64,000 nt of DNA, taken from contig NZ_BBQI01000012.1 in NCBI RefSeq assembly GCF_001652915.1, positions 62,001 to 126,000 of the forward strand. The letters are read 5' to 3'. The notes below the pieces were generated by a model, which did not search any database, was not told the origin of the DNA, and saw only the letters and a program-made list of their open reading frames with translations. Numbering within the stretch: position 1 is the stretch's first letter; each line of letters starts with the position of its first letter. Of this stretch, positions 1 through 8,725 are shown one piece after another. Made by a program: the position numbers and the translations under genes. This DNA comes from Cupriavidus sp. D384. GTDB lineage: Bacteria > Pseudomonadota > Gammaproteobacteria > Burkholderiales > Burkholderiaceae.

Positions 1-533
1 GCGACGCCATCGGGCCCTTTTTCGAATGGCGCCGCAACGGCCTGCCCGCGGGCAATGGCTGGAATCGCTCGACCAACAATGCCCAGACGGGATTCGACTA
101 CTTCGACCGCACCGGCACGGCCAAGTCGAACATGTTCGACAACCGGCCCACCGAGACGCAGTACTTCTATACCGACTTCGACGCATCCGGCGCAGCGCTA
201 ACCGGCGCCAGCAGCTACGAGATCGTCTTCCCGGCCGGGCAGGAGCCTCCGGTCAATGGCTTCTGGTCGCTGACGCTCTACAACGACAAGCACCTGTTCC
301 ACCCGAACACCCTCAAGCGCTATTCGCTCGGCACCAAGAACATCACGCTGAAGCGCAACGCCGATGGATCCCTGACGCTGTATGCCGGGGCGAAATCGCC
401 GGGCGCGGAGCGTGAATCCAACTGGCTGCCGGCGCCGAGCGGTGCCTTCTCGCTCTATATCCGCGCCTATTGGGGCAAGCAGCCGATCCTTGATGGCTCG
501 TGGAAGCCGCCGGTGATCCGCAAGGTGGCCTAA
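1..533 (+). CDS. DUF1254/DUF1214 family protein, C-terminal part (partial)
   Basis: The gene enters from before the window; its frame opens at base 3 and 176 residues are visible before the TAA at 531-533. What is seen is the DUF1214 half: a region reading [15 protein letters not shown], then [18 protein letters not shown], and a C-terminus [17 protein letters not shown], which is how these proteins end. DUF1254/DUF1214 proteins are usually exported proteins of about 450-500 residues with no established function. The next gene downstream, 81 bases on, is of the same family, so this is a tandem pair. The start and any signal peptide lie outside the window. Confidence 0.85.
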   Translation, partial: DAIGPFFEWRRNGLPAGNGWNRSTNNAQTGFDYFDRTGTAKSNMFDNRPTETQYFYTDFDASGAALTGASSYEIVFPAGQEPPVNGFWSLTLYNDKHLFHPNTLKRYSLGTKNITLKRNADGSLTLYAGAKSPGAERESNWLPAPSGAFSLYIRAYWGKQPILDGSWKPPVIRKVA

Positions 534-614
534 CGCTCAATGTTCGAAGAAAGCTGCGCGTTACCACCAACACGGTGGCACGTCCCAGTCCATCTCCACA
601 ATCAGGGGTTCGAG

Positions 615-2135
615 ATGAAGGCACCACGCTATACGTCGATTGCAATGGCCGCGCTTGCGCTGGGCCTCAGCGGTGCCGCGCAGGCACAGGGCTCCCGCTA
701 TGATGCCCTCGCCAACGCGCCATTCGTGAAGGACTATCCCACGCCAGAAACCTCGCGCATGTTGCAGGACGAACTTCTCTTCCAGCGCGCGACGCAAGCC
801 TATCTGTGGGCGCTGCCCGCCATCAACATCTGGGCGATGAAGGAGGGTTCGGAAAAGGTCTTTGGCAGGGGCTAAAACGTGCTGCCGGTGTGGAAGGAGC
901 GCATCAAGGCGTCCACACTGGTGACGACGCCGAACTCCGACGTGGTCTATGCAATGGGCTACCTGGACCTCAAGAAGGACGGCCCGCTCGTCGTCGAGGC
1001 GCCAGAAGGCGTGCAGGGCATCCTCGACGATTTCTTCCAGCGTCCGCTCGTGGGCCCGACCACCGATGGCCGCACGTGGACCGGCGACGTCGGTCTGGCC
1101 GGCCCGGACAAGGGCAAGGGCGGGACCTACGTGCTGTTGCCGCCCGACTACAAGGGCGAACCGCCGAAGGGATCGCTGCCCAAGGGCGCTTTCGTCTATC
1201 GGTCCCGGACGTACAATGTCTTCTTGTTCTGGCGCACGTTCTTCACCGATCCGAAGGACCTGTCGAAGCCGAACGCGCAGATAGCGGCGACGCGCATCTA
1301 TCCGCTGGGCCAAAAGGCATCGGCACGGCCGATGCAGTTTCCCGACGCCAACAGCAAGCCGGCCAACCTGCTGTTCCCGCGCGATGCCAGCTACTTCGAC
1401 ATGATGTCGCGCTTCATAGACAGCGAATACGTGGACCCGGCGGACCTCGATATGCGAGGGTTCCTGCATACCATCGGCATCGAGAAAGGCAAGCCGTTCT
1501 CGCCGAGCCCTGAAATGCTGAACTTGCTGGAGCGCGCCGCGCAGACCGGCTTCAAGATCAGCAAGGTCGTGATTGCCGACATGGTTGCGAAGGAGCCCGG
1601 CGGCAAGTACTACCCCGACCGGCAATGGGTCAACGTGTTTGCCGGCGAGGACACCTCGTTCCAGTCGTCGCGCACGTATACGAACTTCGAACAGCGGTCC
1701 GGTTATTTCACCAGCGCTTACTCGGCCAGCCCTGGCATGGTTAAGAACATCGTGAATGCGGGCGCGAAGTACCCGGTCACCTCGCGCGACAAGGATGGTA
1801 ACTTCCTCGACGGCGGCCAATCGTATGCGCTGCACCTGCCGCCCAACATTCCGGCGAAGAACTTCTGGTCCGCCACGGTCTACGACGGCACCACGGCATC
1901 GGGACTCGACAATGGCCAGTCGCACCCGTCGCTCAACCAGATGGACAAGCCGGTGCAGAACCCCGATGGCTCGACCGACCTTTATTTCGGGCCCAACGCG
2001 CCGTCCGGCAAGGAGAAGAACTGGCTGCGGACCGTGCCCGGCAAGGGCTATTTTGTCATCCTGCGGCTGTACTCGCCGGAAAAGGCGTTCTTCGACCAGA
2101 CGTGGAAGCCGGGCGACATCGAGAAGACCAAATGA
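615..2135 (+). pseudogene. DUF1254/DUF1214 family protein interrupted by one in-frame stop codon
   Basis: Read from ATG 615 this frame gives a signal peptide (MKAPRYTSIAMAALALGLSG..AQA), then DUF1254 sequence up to WAMKEGSEKVFGRG, then TAA at 873-875. The same frame continues without any shift as NVLPVWKERIKASTLVTTPNSDV and runs to the natural end at 2135, finishing FFDQTWKPGDIEK. The whole frame is 506 codons, the normal family length. Homologues carry a Tyr where the TAA stands (GAGYNVLPVW pattern), so a single TAC/TAT to TAA change explains it. As it stands the gene makes an 86-residue exported stub; a re-start at GTG 879 would lack the signal peptide. Readthrough or a sequencing error are the alternatives. 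Function of the family is unknown. Confidence 0.85.
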
Positions 2136-2443
2136 AGACTCCATGACCGTCGGAAAGGCGCTCGACAACAGTCAGTCGAGTTAGCCTTTCCATCTGACCG
2201 AGAAGGGTCGGCAGCGGCCTTCCGATAGCAACCATTATCCTTCGTGTGAGCCCACCGACGGAGGGTACTTCCAATGTTAGTTGGCCGCTGATACCCAGAA
2301 AGCTGCTGTCTTTGAATCCCCGGCCACAGAGCATCTGCAAGAGTGCAGGATTTGTCATGCCGACGGCGAAACAAGCGCGACCAAGGTGCTGGTCGACGCT
2401 TGGTAGGCCGCCGCAGATTCCCGGGTTGTCCGGGGGCTTTTCT
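2136..2443. other. 308-bp gap without a recognisable gene
   Basis: Lies between the convergent DUF1254 pseudogene (+) and an SDR gene (-). Short open frames exist on both strands but none has a family signature, a ribosome binding site or typical composition. No strong hairpin followed by a T-run was seen. It may hold the decayed end of an older gene, but nothing can be named. Confidence 0.5.
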
Positions 2444-3193
2444 TCACTGCGCCAGGTAGCCGCCATCGACGGCCAGCGTGTGGCCAGTGATGAAGCTTGC
2501 CCGCGTCGATGATAGAAACAGGATCGCTTGCGCGACTTCGGCTGGGGTACCTGCTCGCTTCGCAGGGATCATCCCTGCGAGAACGTCCTTGGTCATACCG
2601 TAATCGGCCAGCCGATCGAACATCGGCGACTCCGTCGGTCCCGGCGCGACCGCATTGATCCGAATGCCCACAGCCGCAACCTCGAGCGCTGCCGATTTCG
2701 TCAAGCCTTCGACCGCGTGCTTGCTCGCCGCATACACCGCACTGGTGGGGAACCCAATCTGGCCGCCGATCGAAGAGAGGTTCACGATGCTTCCGAAGCC
2801 CTGGCGTTTCATGAGTTCAAGCTCGTACTTCATGCCAAGAATGACACCCAGCACGTTAGTGTCGAACACGCTCCTGTAAGTCTCGACCGAAATATGCTCG
2901 ATTGGCGAGAACGTGCCCTCGATGCCCGCATTGTTGACGGCAATGTCGAGACGGCCGAAGCGTGATTCGGTCTGCCTGATGACACGCCGCATGTCGTCTT
3001 CGGACTGCGCGTCGGCGCGCACGAACGTCGCATCGGCGGCGCCCGCCGCATTGAGTTGGTCGATCAGACCGGGACCTGCCTCCTCCCGGCGGCCGGTGAC
3101 GATGACGTTCGCCCCAGTCTCTGCGAATGCCAGCGCCGTCGCGCGGCCAATGCCGGACAGCCCCCCCGTTACCAGAACTACTTTCGATTGCAT
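2444..3193 (-). CDS. SDR family oxidoreductase (classical)
   Basis: A 249-residue classical short-chain dehydrogenase. The N-terminus has the cofactor loop VTGGLSGIGRATAL (TGxxxGIG), followed by a NNAG motif (AVNNAGIEG) near residue 90, the catalytic Ser in VNLSSIGG and YAASK (Tyr-x3-Lys) near residue 155, and an end of the form ITGHTLAVDGGYLAQ. The ATG at 3193 follows GGAGAAATC, a good ribosome binding site. Substrate cannot be told; the closest general type is a glucose 1-dehydrogenase/3-oxoacyl-reductase-like NAD(P)H enzyme. It is followed upstream by a second SDR on the same strand (gap 105 bp), and both probably answer to the divergent LysR gene at 4148. Confidence 0.9.
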   Translation of the reverse strand: MQSKVVLVTGGLSGIGRATALAFAETGANVIVTGRREEAGPGLIDQLNAAGAADATFVRADAQSEDDMRRVIRQTESRFGRLDIAVNNAGIEGTFSPIEHISVETYRSVFDTNVLGVILGMKYELELMKRQGFGSIVNLSSIGGQIGFPTSAVYAASKHAVEGLTKSAALEVAAVGIRINAVAPGPTESPMFDRLADYGMTKDVLAGMIPAKRAGTPAEVAQAILFLSSTRASFITGHTLAVDGGYLAQ

Positions 3194-3298
3194 GATTTCT
3201 CCTGTTTTGATCGTTGAAGAGCGCCGGCCGGCGTGAGGTTAGGTCAATGTCGTCCCGGCCAAACGGAAACCTGGCCGTTGACTGCCGGCAAGGCCGGC

Positions 3299-4051
3299 TC
3301 AAACTAAGCGCTGGCCGCCGTCGATGTGCAACGTCTCGCCGTTCATGAAGTCGTTCTGGATCAGGAACATGACGGCGGCGGCGGCCTGTTGCATAGGAAC
3401 GATCTTCTTCAGCGGCAGCCGTGCGCTGAGCTCAGTGACATAGCCGCCGAGGGCGTCGCCGAGCGTGCGGCCCAACAGCGGGGTGTCGGTGGTGCCGGGT
3501 GAAAGCGTGTTGAAGCGGCGTGGGGCAAGTTCCAGCACCAGACCGCGGGCTAGCGCTTCCATGGCGGCCGATGCCGCGGCGAGTACGGCGGTACCCCATG
3601 CATTCGGCCGCTCGGCCAGCACCCCCGAGATGAAGGTGACGGACGCCCGCTGGTCAAGACGTTGGTCCAGCGTCCGGATGACGTCGAGCGCGCCCCAAAT
3701 CCGCTCATCAAACGCACGGCGCAGGTAATGGGTGTCCGTTTCCAGAATCTTACCGGCGACGAAGGAGCCGGCCATCAGGACCAGATGGTCGACATGCCCG
3801 ATGTCCTTCAGTGCTGCCTCGACGGCTTCCGTGTCGGTGATATCCGCTGCACGCCATTCAAGGCCATGCTCGGTCGCGATGCGTTCGGAGCGCGCCAGAT
3901 CGGACCCTATAACCACGACGCTTGCGCCAGCCGCCTTGGCCTGGATGGCGGTGGCCAGGCCGATTCCCGACGTGCCGCCGAATATTAGGACGGTCTTGCC
4001 CTCGAGCGATTGACTGGCCAGGAACATGGCCGGATCGGTAGTGAATTTCAT
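3299..4051 (-). CDS. SDR family protein lacking the YxxxK catalytic pair
   Basis: A 250-residue Rossmann protein with the cofactor loop FGGTSGIGLATAIQ near residue 25 and a typical SDR end (NGETLHIDGGQRLV). Where classical members have Ser...Tyr-x3-Lys, this one reads ISGVLAERPNAWGTAVLAAAS: aligning AVLAAASAAMEAL with the usual AVYAASKAAVEAL puts Leu for Tyr and Ser for Lys. The fold and cofactor site look intact, so it may be a divergent dehydrogenase or a binding/regulatory protein. ATG 4051 has AGGAGCACCACC in front. It is the first gene behind a divergent promoter shared with the LysR gene at 4148. Confidence 0.85.
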   Translation of the reverse strand: MKFTTDPAMFLASQSLEGKTVLIFGGTSGIGLATAIQAKAAGASVVVIGSDLARSERIATEHGLEWRAADITDTEAVEAALKDIGHVDHLVLMAGSFVAGKILETDTHYLRRAFDERIWGALDVIRTLDQRLDQRASVTFISGVLAERPNAWGTAVLAAASAAMEALARGLVLELAPRRFNTLSPGTTDTPLLGRTLGDALGGYVTELSARLPLKKIVPMQQAAAAVMFLIQNDFMNGETLHIDGGQRLV

Positions 4052-4110
4052 GGTGGTGCTCCTGAGAATTGAGGATCAGCGCAAGTGCTGAAACGGATTC
4101 TAGTTAGCCG

Positions 4111-4125
4111 TTATTTATTCCATAA
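4111..4125. promoter_or_regulatory. Candidate LysR-type operator between divergent genes
   Basis: TTATTTATTCCATAA has perfect TTAT/ATAA arms around a 7-base centre, inside the AT-rich 96-bp gap between the divergent SDR (start 4051) and LysR (start 4148) genes. LysR regulators typically bind such dyads (T-N11-A class) between themselves and a divergent target. Position and symmetry support it; binding is inferred. Confidence 0.35.
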
Positions 4126-4147
4126 GGGAGTTAATTGGCATAACATA

Positions 4148-5116
4148 ATGTCCATCATGGAACAGATAACTCTCGATCGCCTGACGGGCCTGATCGCGTT
4201 CGCCAAGGCAGCGGCGTTGGGCAGCTATTCCGCCGCAGCACGCGAGCTGGGCATTTCGCCGTCGGCGGTCAGCAAGAGCATCGCCCGCCTGGAACAGCAG
4301 CTCGGGATCCCGCTGTTCATCCGCACAACGAGGTCGTTGCGGCTGACCCACGAGGGCGAGGGGTTGCGCGAGCACGCGATGCGCCTGTTGCAAGAAGCCG
4401 AGGAAATACAGCAGGCCGCGATTTCCACTAGAAACGGTCCTGCCGGGATACTCCGCGTGGCGGCGCCGTATCCGATCGGCGTGCATGTGCTGGCACCGGC
4501 GCTGGTGATATTTCGCGCGCGGCATCCCGCCCTCGCGGTCGACCTGCGCATCCGCGACCAGATGGCCGACCTCGTTGCCGAGGGCATCGATATCGCCATC
4601 CGCGTGGGCGATCTCCCGAACTCCCGCCTGATCTCGCGCCATCTGGCGCCGCACCGGATCTGCGCGTTTGCCGCGCCCGCGTACCTGGCTCGGAAAGGCA
4701 CGCCCACGCGCCCGGAGGAACTGGCTCGGCATGATTGCGTGAATTTTCGCTTCCAGAGTTCGGGCCAGGCGTTGCGCTGGCCGTTTTCCGTGGATGGGGA
4801 GCTGCTCGAGATTGCTCCGGATGCGGGCATCGTCGCGGATGTAAGCGACGTGGTGGCGTCGATCGTCATCGCCGGCGGCGGGATCGGCATCATGCCGACC
4901 TATCTGGCGGCGACGCATGTGATGCGAGGGGAGCTGGTCCCGGTCATGCCGAGGTTAGCGGTCACGCGCGCGAACATTACCGCGCTATGGCCCAAGAGCC
5001 GTCGCGCAAGCCCCAACGTGCGGGCATTCCTCGGCTTGCTGGATGAGGTATTTACCGCACCGCCAAGATGGGATGCGCTGATCGACGGCTTCGGGGGGGA
5101 CGAGGGAAACGGCTGA
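4148..5116 (+). CDS. LysR family transcriptional regulator
   Basis: A 322-residue LysR regulator. Residues about 10-65 form the winged helix-turn-helix (LGSYSAAARELGISPSAVSKSIARLEQQLGIPLF), followed by IRTTRSLRLTHEG and the periplasmic-binding-like effector domain, with ADLVAEGIDIAIRVGDLPNS near residue 140. It belongs to the clade with hydrophobic aromatic or drug-like inducers (CrgA/DmlR-like), but no ligand can be assigned. ATG 4148 and ATG 4157 (MEQITLDRL) are both possible starts; 4157 matches the usual family start closely. It is divergent from the two SDR genes, which are its likely targets. Confidence 0.9.
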   Translation: MSIMEQITLDRLTGLIAFAKAAALGSYSAAARELGISPSAVSKSIARLEQQLGIPLFIRTTRSLRLTHEGEGLREHAMRLLQEAEEIQQAAISTRNGPAGILRVAAPYPIGVHVLAPALVIFRARHPALAVDLRIRDQMADLVAEGIDIAIRVGDLPNSRLISRHLAPHRICAFAAPAYLARKGTPTRPEELARHDCVNFRFQSSGQALRWPFSVDGELLEIAPDAGIVADVSDVVASIVIAGGGIGIMPTYLAATHVMRGELVPVMPRLAVTRANITALWPKSRRASPNVRAFLGLLDEVFTAPPRWDALIDGFGGDEGNG

Positions 5117-5569
5117 TGGTAACCCCGCCGGGCCACTTGAGTCTGTTGCTACTAAAGGCAGATAGCAGCGCGCCGCGCTCTTCACCAGATGCGAGGCGCA
5201 CCGCATTTGCCGGATCGGCCGAGTAAAGCGACGGCGCTCTCATCGCGCCGTCTTTTGAGCTCGTTGCACGTCGATACTCGCACAACATCCGGATGGCCCA
5301 GCACTGATGGCCGCTAAGCACTGAGCTAGAATGCAGTCGTCATCCGCTCCCAGGGGCCGGCCGCTCTCCAGAAGCGTGCCCCTGAGTATCGGTCGAATCG
5401 GTCCGGCTGTTTGCTGAACGACCCGAATCGGAAGGCCACGAATCCAGCTCCCGCGTTGACACGGGCGAGTGTAGAGTCTTCGCGCGTAGGGCGCTGCGCA
5501 TCAGAACCGGCCGGCGTCGCATCTGGATTCATCCTGACAACATTCCGCGCCACAACGGAAGACGACATC
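5117..5569. other. 453-bp gap, no recognisable gene
   Basis: Between the LysR gene and the small HTH gene. A minus-strand open frame runs through 5052-5321 but has no family features and enters the LysR gene antisense. The upstream extension of the HTH frame (from 5411) is open too but reads as non-homologous sequence. This is the left part of a gene-poor scar that continues to 6.9 kb. Confidence 0.4.
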
Positions 5570-5905
5570 GTGAAAGCCTATGCACGTACTGCTGCTGACG
5601 CTCTCCCCTCTACAACTGCCCTCACAGTTGGTGTCGTCGGAGCGGTGGAGATTCTGCATGTCCACCCGTACCGCGTTCTGGAACTGATTAGCGCAGGCGC
5701 CATCCCCGCCGGCAAGGTCGGTCGTGCTTGGGTGATGATGACCCGGGACGTCCTAGCCTACGCCGAGAAGGTAATTATCGAGCAGACGGCAGAGCGCCTA
5801 GTCGCGCAACGCCGCAAGCCCACCAACGCGCCGCAGCGAAGTCTGCGTCCTTCGGACATTTTGCCCCTGCCGAACACTAGGAAGCGAAAAGCCGCAACGC
5901 GATAG
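5570..5905 (+). CDS. Small excisionase-like helix-turn-helix DNA-binding protein
   Basis: A 111-residue protein if started at GTG 5570 (the frame is open further upstream to 5411). Its middle, VGVVGAVEILHVHPYRVLEL followed by ISAGAIPAGKVGRAWVMMTRDVLAYAE, is a MerR/excisionase-type HTH_17 domain: a helix-turn-helix followed by the G-R-x-W wing. The rest is a basic tail (NTRKRKAATR). Such proteins often sit beside toxins, integrases or plasmid genes and act as small regulators. Its neighbours here are remnants only, so it is probably an orphan left from a lost mobile or toxin-antitoxin unit. Start is uncertain; no clear ribosome binding site. Confidence 0.6.
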   Translation: MKAYARTAADALPSTTALTVGVVGAVEILHVHPYRVLELISAGAIPAGKVGRAWVMMTRDVLAYAEKVIIEQTAERLVAQRRKPTNAPQRSLRPSDILPLPNTRKRKAATR

Positions 5906-6071
5906 CGCCGGCCGATGCAGCGGTTCCCCCTTCTGAGGCATGCGGCCCTTGCTCAGGCCATGGAATGATGCCCGGTTGGAAGGCATGCGCTGTGCAACGC
6001 GAAGTCTGTTACGCAAAAGAAGGCAGTGCCGGCGTCTACCGCCAAATGGCGCTCTCTGCTTGATGTATGCG

Positions 6072-6299
6072 CTATTCTTCATCGTCCAGCGATGACTCCA
6101 ATTGCTGCGCTGTTGGCAAGACTCCTAGAAGGCTATCTGGAAGGGTCTCTGTCAGACGGACGATATATTCCGCAACACCTATCGGCTTTGTTGATTCTCG
6201 CAACGCGTACTCGACAATCAGCCCGTTCTTACTCTTGCAGAGGATGAGGCCGATGGTTGGACCATCCATGATGAAGGCGAGCAGGTGCGGGTCGATCAC
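6072..6299 (-). pseudogene. C-terminal relic of a DUF1016 (YhcG) PDDEXK nuclease
   Basis: The 75 residues MIDPHLLAF... onward read GPTIGLILCKSKNGLIVEYALRES (quoted in two parts: GPTIGLILCKSKN, then GLIVEYALRESTKPIGVAEY) and end with LPDSLLGVLPTAQQLESSL. This is the recognisable C-terminal end of DUF1016/YhcG PDDEXK nucleases, which are normally about 340-380 residues. The catalytic part upstream is missing and the preceding bases do not continue the family in any frame. The gene is therefore a fragment. It lies in the same scar as the orphan HTH gene. Confidence 0.65.
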
Positions 6300-6857
6300 G
6301 TCGTTATGGGGTCAGTATGCCGTGCGGGGTAGCCCTCATCGGCCTCAATCGAGACGCTTTTCAGCAGCTTGACCTGAAACAGGCTGGCCTCCGCGTAAGG
6401 AACGACTTCTTCGTCGTCGCCCTGAGTGACCAGGGTTGATCTCGGCGGAGGCCGCGCCCCCACTCCCGAACTGCAGACGCTGAAGAATTACGCCTCCGCG
6501 ATCCGCTCGACGGGTCCGGGCAAGCAGGCGTACCATAAGCGCCCGGCCGAGCGCACCGGGCGACTCGCTGTCGGCCCTTCCTAGCCCGACCGACCGAGAC
6601 GGGCCGCAAAGGGCGACCGGCGCTCTCCCCTCACGCGACCCAAGTCGGCCATTTTCAGCCGATCCTCATCGCACTCATGCGGTCATTCAAGCGACTGCTC
6701 CGTTCCATGAACGGACCTTCATTCTCGGATTACGTTGAGTTGGTCGCCGACCATCGCTGCCGCCTACTGTGCTAAATCGCCAGAACGCAGACTGATGTCC
6801 GCCGGCAGCTTACGCACGGAGGCATGAACATGGCTCCCAGGCACTGTCGTATCTTCC
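6300..6857. other. Gene-poor scar between the nuclease relic and the acyl-CoA operon
   Basis: About 560 bp with no supported gene. On the minus strand a short stretch reads TLVTQGDDEEVVPYAEASLF followed by a frame end near 6316, which looks like protein but was not assigned to a family. The rest gives only short arginine- and serine-rich frames of the kind produced by GC-rich non-coding DNA. Confidence 0.4.
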
Positions 6858-6911
6858 TAGATGAAACGGAACACGGCTCCGTAGTCGGCGATGGAGAAGA
6901 TCGGCGTCCCC
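6858..6911 (-). pseudogene. Possible relic of the C-terminus of electron transfer flavoprotein alpha
   Basis: Directly downstream of the stop of the long acyl-CoA dehydrogenase, the minus strand reads GTPIFSIADYGAVFRFI then a stop. ETF alpha subunits end with a PIFxVADYGLVxDLF motif, so this looks like its last residues. It is only 17 codons with no upstream part, so chance resemblance cannot be excluded. ETF genes would make functional sense beside acyl-CoA dehydrogenases. Confidence 0.25.
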
Positions 6912-6913
6912 GC

Positions 6914-8698
6914 TCAGAGTTGTTCGTCGGCGAGCGCAAGCGTGCTGTCCGCGCCGGCCACGACGATGTCGCGCAGCATCGGGGCCTGCACCAGCACATG
7001 CGTCGCATAATGCCGCGCGGTCGCGACCTTGGCCGCAAGGAACACAGCGTCGCCACTGCCGGCAGCGAGCTGCGCCACAGCGGCCTCGGCCAGGCGCGCC
7101 GACAGCCAGCCGCCTATCACCGTCCCCGCCAACCGCAGGAACGGCACCGCGCCAGCGGCACAGCGCTCCGGCCGCTCTGCGCTGTTGCCGAGCAGCCAGT
7201 CGACGCTATCGTTCAGTGTGTGGAGCGCCGCATGCAGGGCGTGGCCGATTTTCGACAGCGCCGTATCCTGCGTATCGAGTAACCGGCGCGCGTCGGCATC
7301 GATGCGGTGGAGCAACGCCTTCATCGTGCGGCCACCGTCGCGCGCGAGCTTGCGGCCAATCAGATCGCTGGCCTGGATGCCGGTCGTGCCTTCGTAGATG
7401 GTCGTGATGCGCGCGTCGCGCAGGTACTGCGCGGCGCCGGTTTCTTCGACGTAGCCCATGCCGCCATGCACCTGCACGCCGTCGGACGTGATGTCCTGCG
7501 CGCTGTCGGTGCACCACCCCTTGACCACCGGTATCAGCAGACCGACCAATGCCTGCGCCTCCGCGCGCTCCTGCGCGTCGGGGTGGCCGGCGGCGCGGTC
7601 CATCTGGCCGGCGCAGAAGTAGGCCAGCGCGCGCATGGCTTCGGTGCGCGCCTTCATGTCCATCAGCATGCGACGCACATCGGGGTGACCGGCGATGGTG
7701 GTACTGCCCGCCAGCGCCGGCTTCCCCTGCACCCGCTCGAGCGCATAGGCGCGCGCATGCTGGTAGGCACGCTCGGAAACGCCCACGCCCTCAAGTCCGA
7801 CGTTCAGCCGCGCGTGGTTCATCATCGTGAACATGCACGCCAGTCCCTCGTGCGGCTCACCGACAAGGTAGCCGATCGCACCCCCACGATCACCGAAGCT
7901 CATGGACGCCGTTGGGCTGGCATGGATGCCCAGCTTGTGCTCGATCGAGGTACAGGCCAAGTCGTTGCGTTCGCCCAGGGAGCCGTCGTCGTTGACCAGG
8001 AACTTCGGGCACAGGAACAGCGAGATGCCCTTCACGCCCGGTGGCGCATCGGGCAGACGCGCCAGCACCAGGTGGACGATGTTCTCGACCATGTCGTGCT
8101 CGCCCCAGGTAATGAAGATCTTGTTGCCGGTGACGCGGTAATGGTCGCCCTCGGGCATCGCACGGGTGCGCAGCGCAGCCAGGTCCGAGCCGGCCTGCGG
8201 CTCGGTGAGATTCATCGTGCCGGTCCAGCGGCCCGCGACCATCGGCTCGAGGAAGCGGCGCTTGAGTGCGTCGCTGCCGTGGTGCGCGATCGCTTCCACG
8301 GCGCCGAGCGTGAGCATCTGGCAAAGGCTGAAGGCCAGGTTGGACGATTTCCACATCTCGAGCACGGCGGTGGAGACCAGCGTCGGCAAGCCTTGGCCAC
8401 CCCATTCGGTGGAAGCCGGCATGCCGATCCAGCCGTTCTCGCAAAAGCTTGCCCAGGCGTCGCGAAAACCGTCGGCCGGCGTGACCTCGCCGTTGTGCCA
8501 GCGCGCGCCTTGCACGTCGCCGGGTCGGTTCAGCGGGTCCAACACGCCGGTGGCGTAGTTGGCGGCCTCCTGCAGGATCGCCTCGACCAGATCGGGCGTG
8601 GTCTCCTGACATCCGGGCTGGGCACAGATCGCATCCAGCCCCCCGACTTCCTTCATTGTGAACAGCATGTCGCGCAAAGGCGCGGCGTAGATGGACAT
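6914..8698 (-). CDS. Long acyl-CoA dehydrogenase (about 595-residue type)
   Basis: A 594-residue flavoprotein of the long acyl-CoA dehydrogenase class with an extra C-terminal helical domain (the class that includes DmdC, 3-methylmercaptopropionyl-CoA dehydrogenase). Visible signatures are LTEPQAGSDLAALRTRA, FITWGEHD, the flavin-site segment QVHGGMGYVEETGAAQYLRD, and IYEGTTGIQASDLIGRKL, whose Glu is the expected catalytic base. It would oxidise an acyl-CoA to a 2-enoyl-CoA and pass electrons to ETF. It is the last gene of a minus-strand operon that starts at 15546; the gap to the MBL gene is 27 bp. True substrate is unknown; the start MSIYAAPLRDMLFTM matches the family. Confidence 0.9.
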   Translation of the reverse strand: MSIYAAPLRDMLFTMKEVGGLDAICAQPGCQETTPDLVEAILQEAANYATGVLDPLNRPGDVQGARWHNGEVTPADGFRDAWASFCENGWIGMPASTEWGGQGLPTLVSTAVLEMWKSSNLAFSLCQMLTLGAVEAIAHHGSDALKRRFLEPMVAGRWTGTMNLTEPQAGSDLAALRTRAMPEGDHYRVTGNKIFITWGEHDMVENIVHLVLARLPDAPPGVKGISLFLCPKFLVNDDGSLGERNDLACTSIEHKLGIHASPTASMSFGDRGGAIGYLVGEPHEGLACMFTMMNHARLNVGLEGVGVSERAYQHARAYALERVQGKPALAGSTTIAGHPDVRRMLMDMKARTEAMRALAYFCAGQMDRAAGHPDAQERAEAQALVGLLIPVVKGWCTDSAQDITSDGVQVHGGMGYVEETGAAQYLRDARITTIYEGTTGIQASDLIGRKLARDGGRTMKALLHRIDADARRLLDTQDTALSKIGHALHAALHTLNDSVDWLLGNSAERPERCAAGAVPFLRLAGTVIGGWLSARLAEAAVAQLAAGSGDAVFLAAKVATARHYATHVLVQAPMLRDIVVAGADSTLALADEQL

Positions 8699-8725
8699 TG
8701 CTATTTCTTCTCGTCGTAGTATGGA

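Noticed and set aside
561..2168. A 535-codon minus-strand open frame opposite the DUF1254 gene
   Set aside because: It is the antisense shadow of a GC-rich gene; it is rich in Arg, Gly and His with no family motif, and the plus strand clearly encodes a known family.
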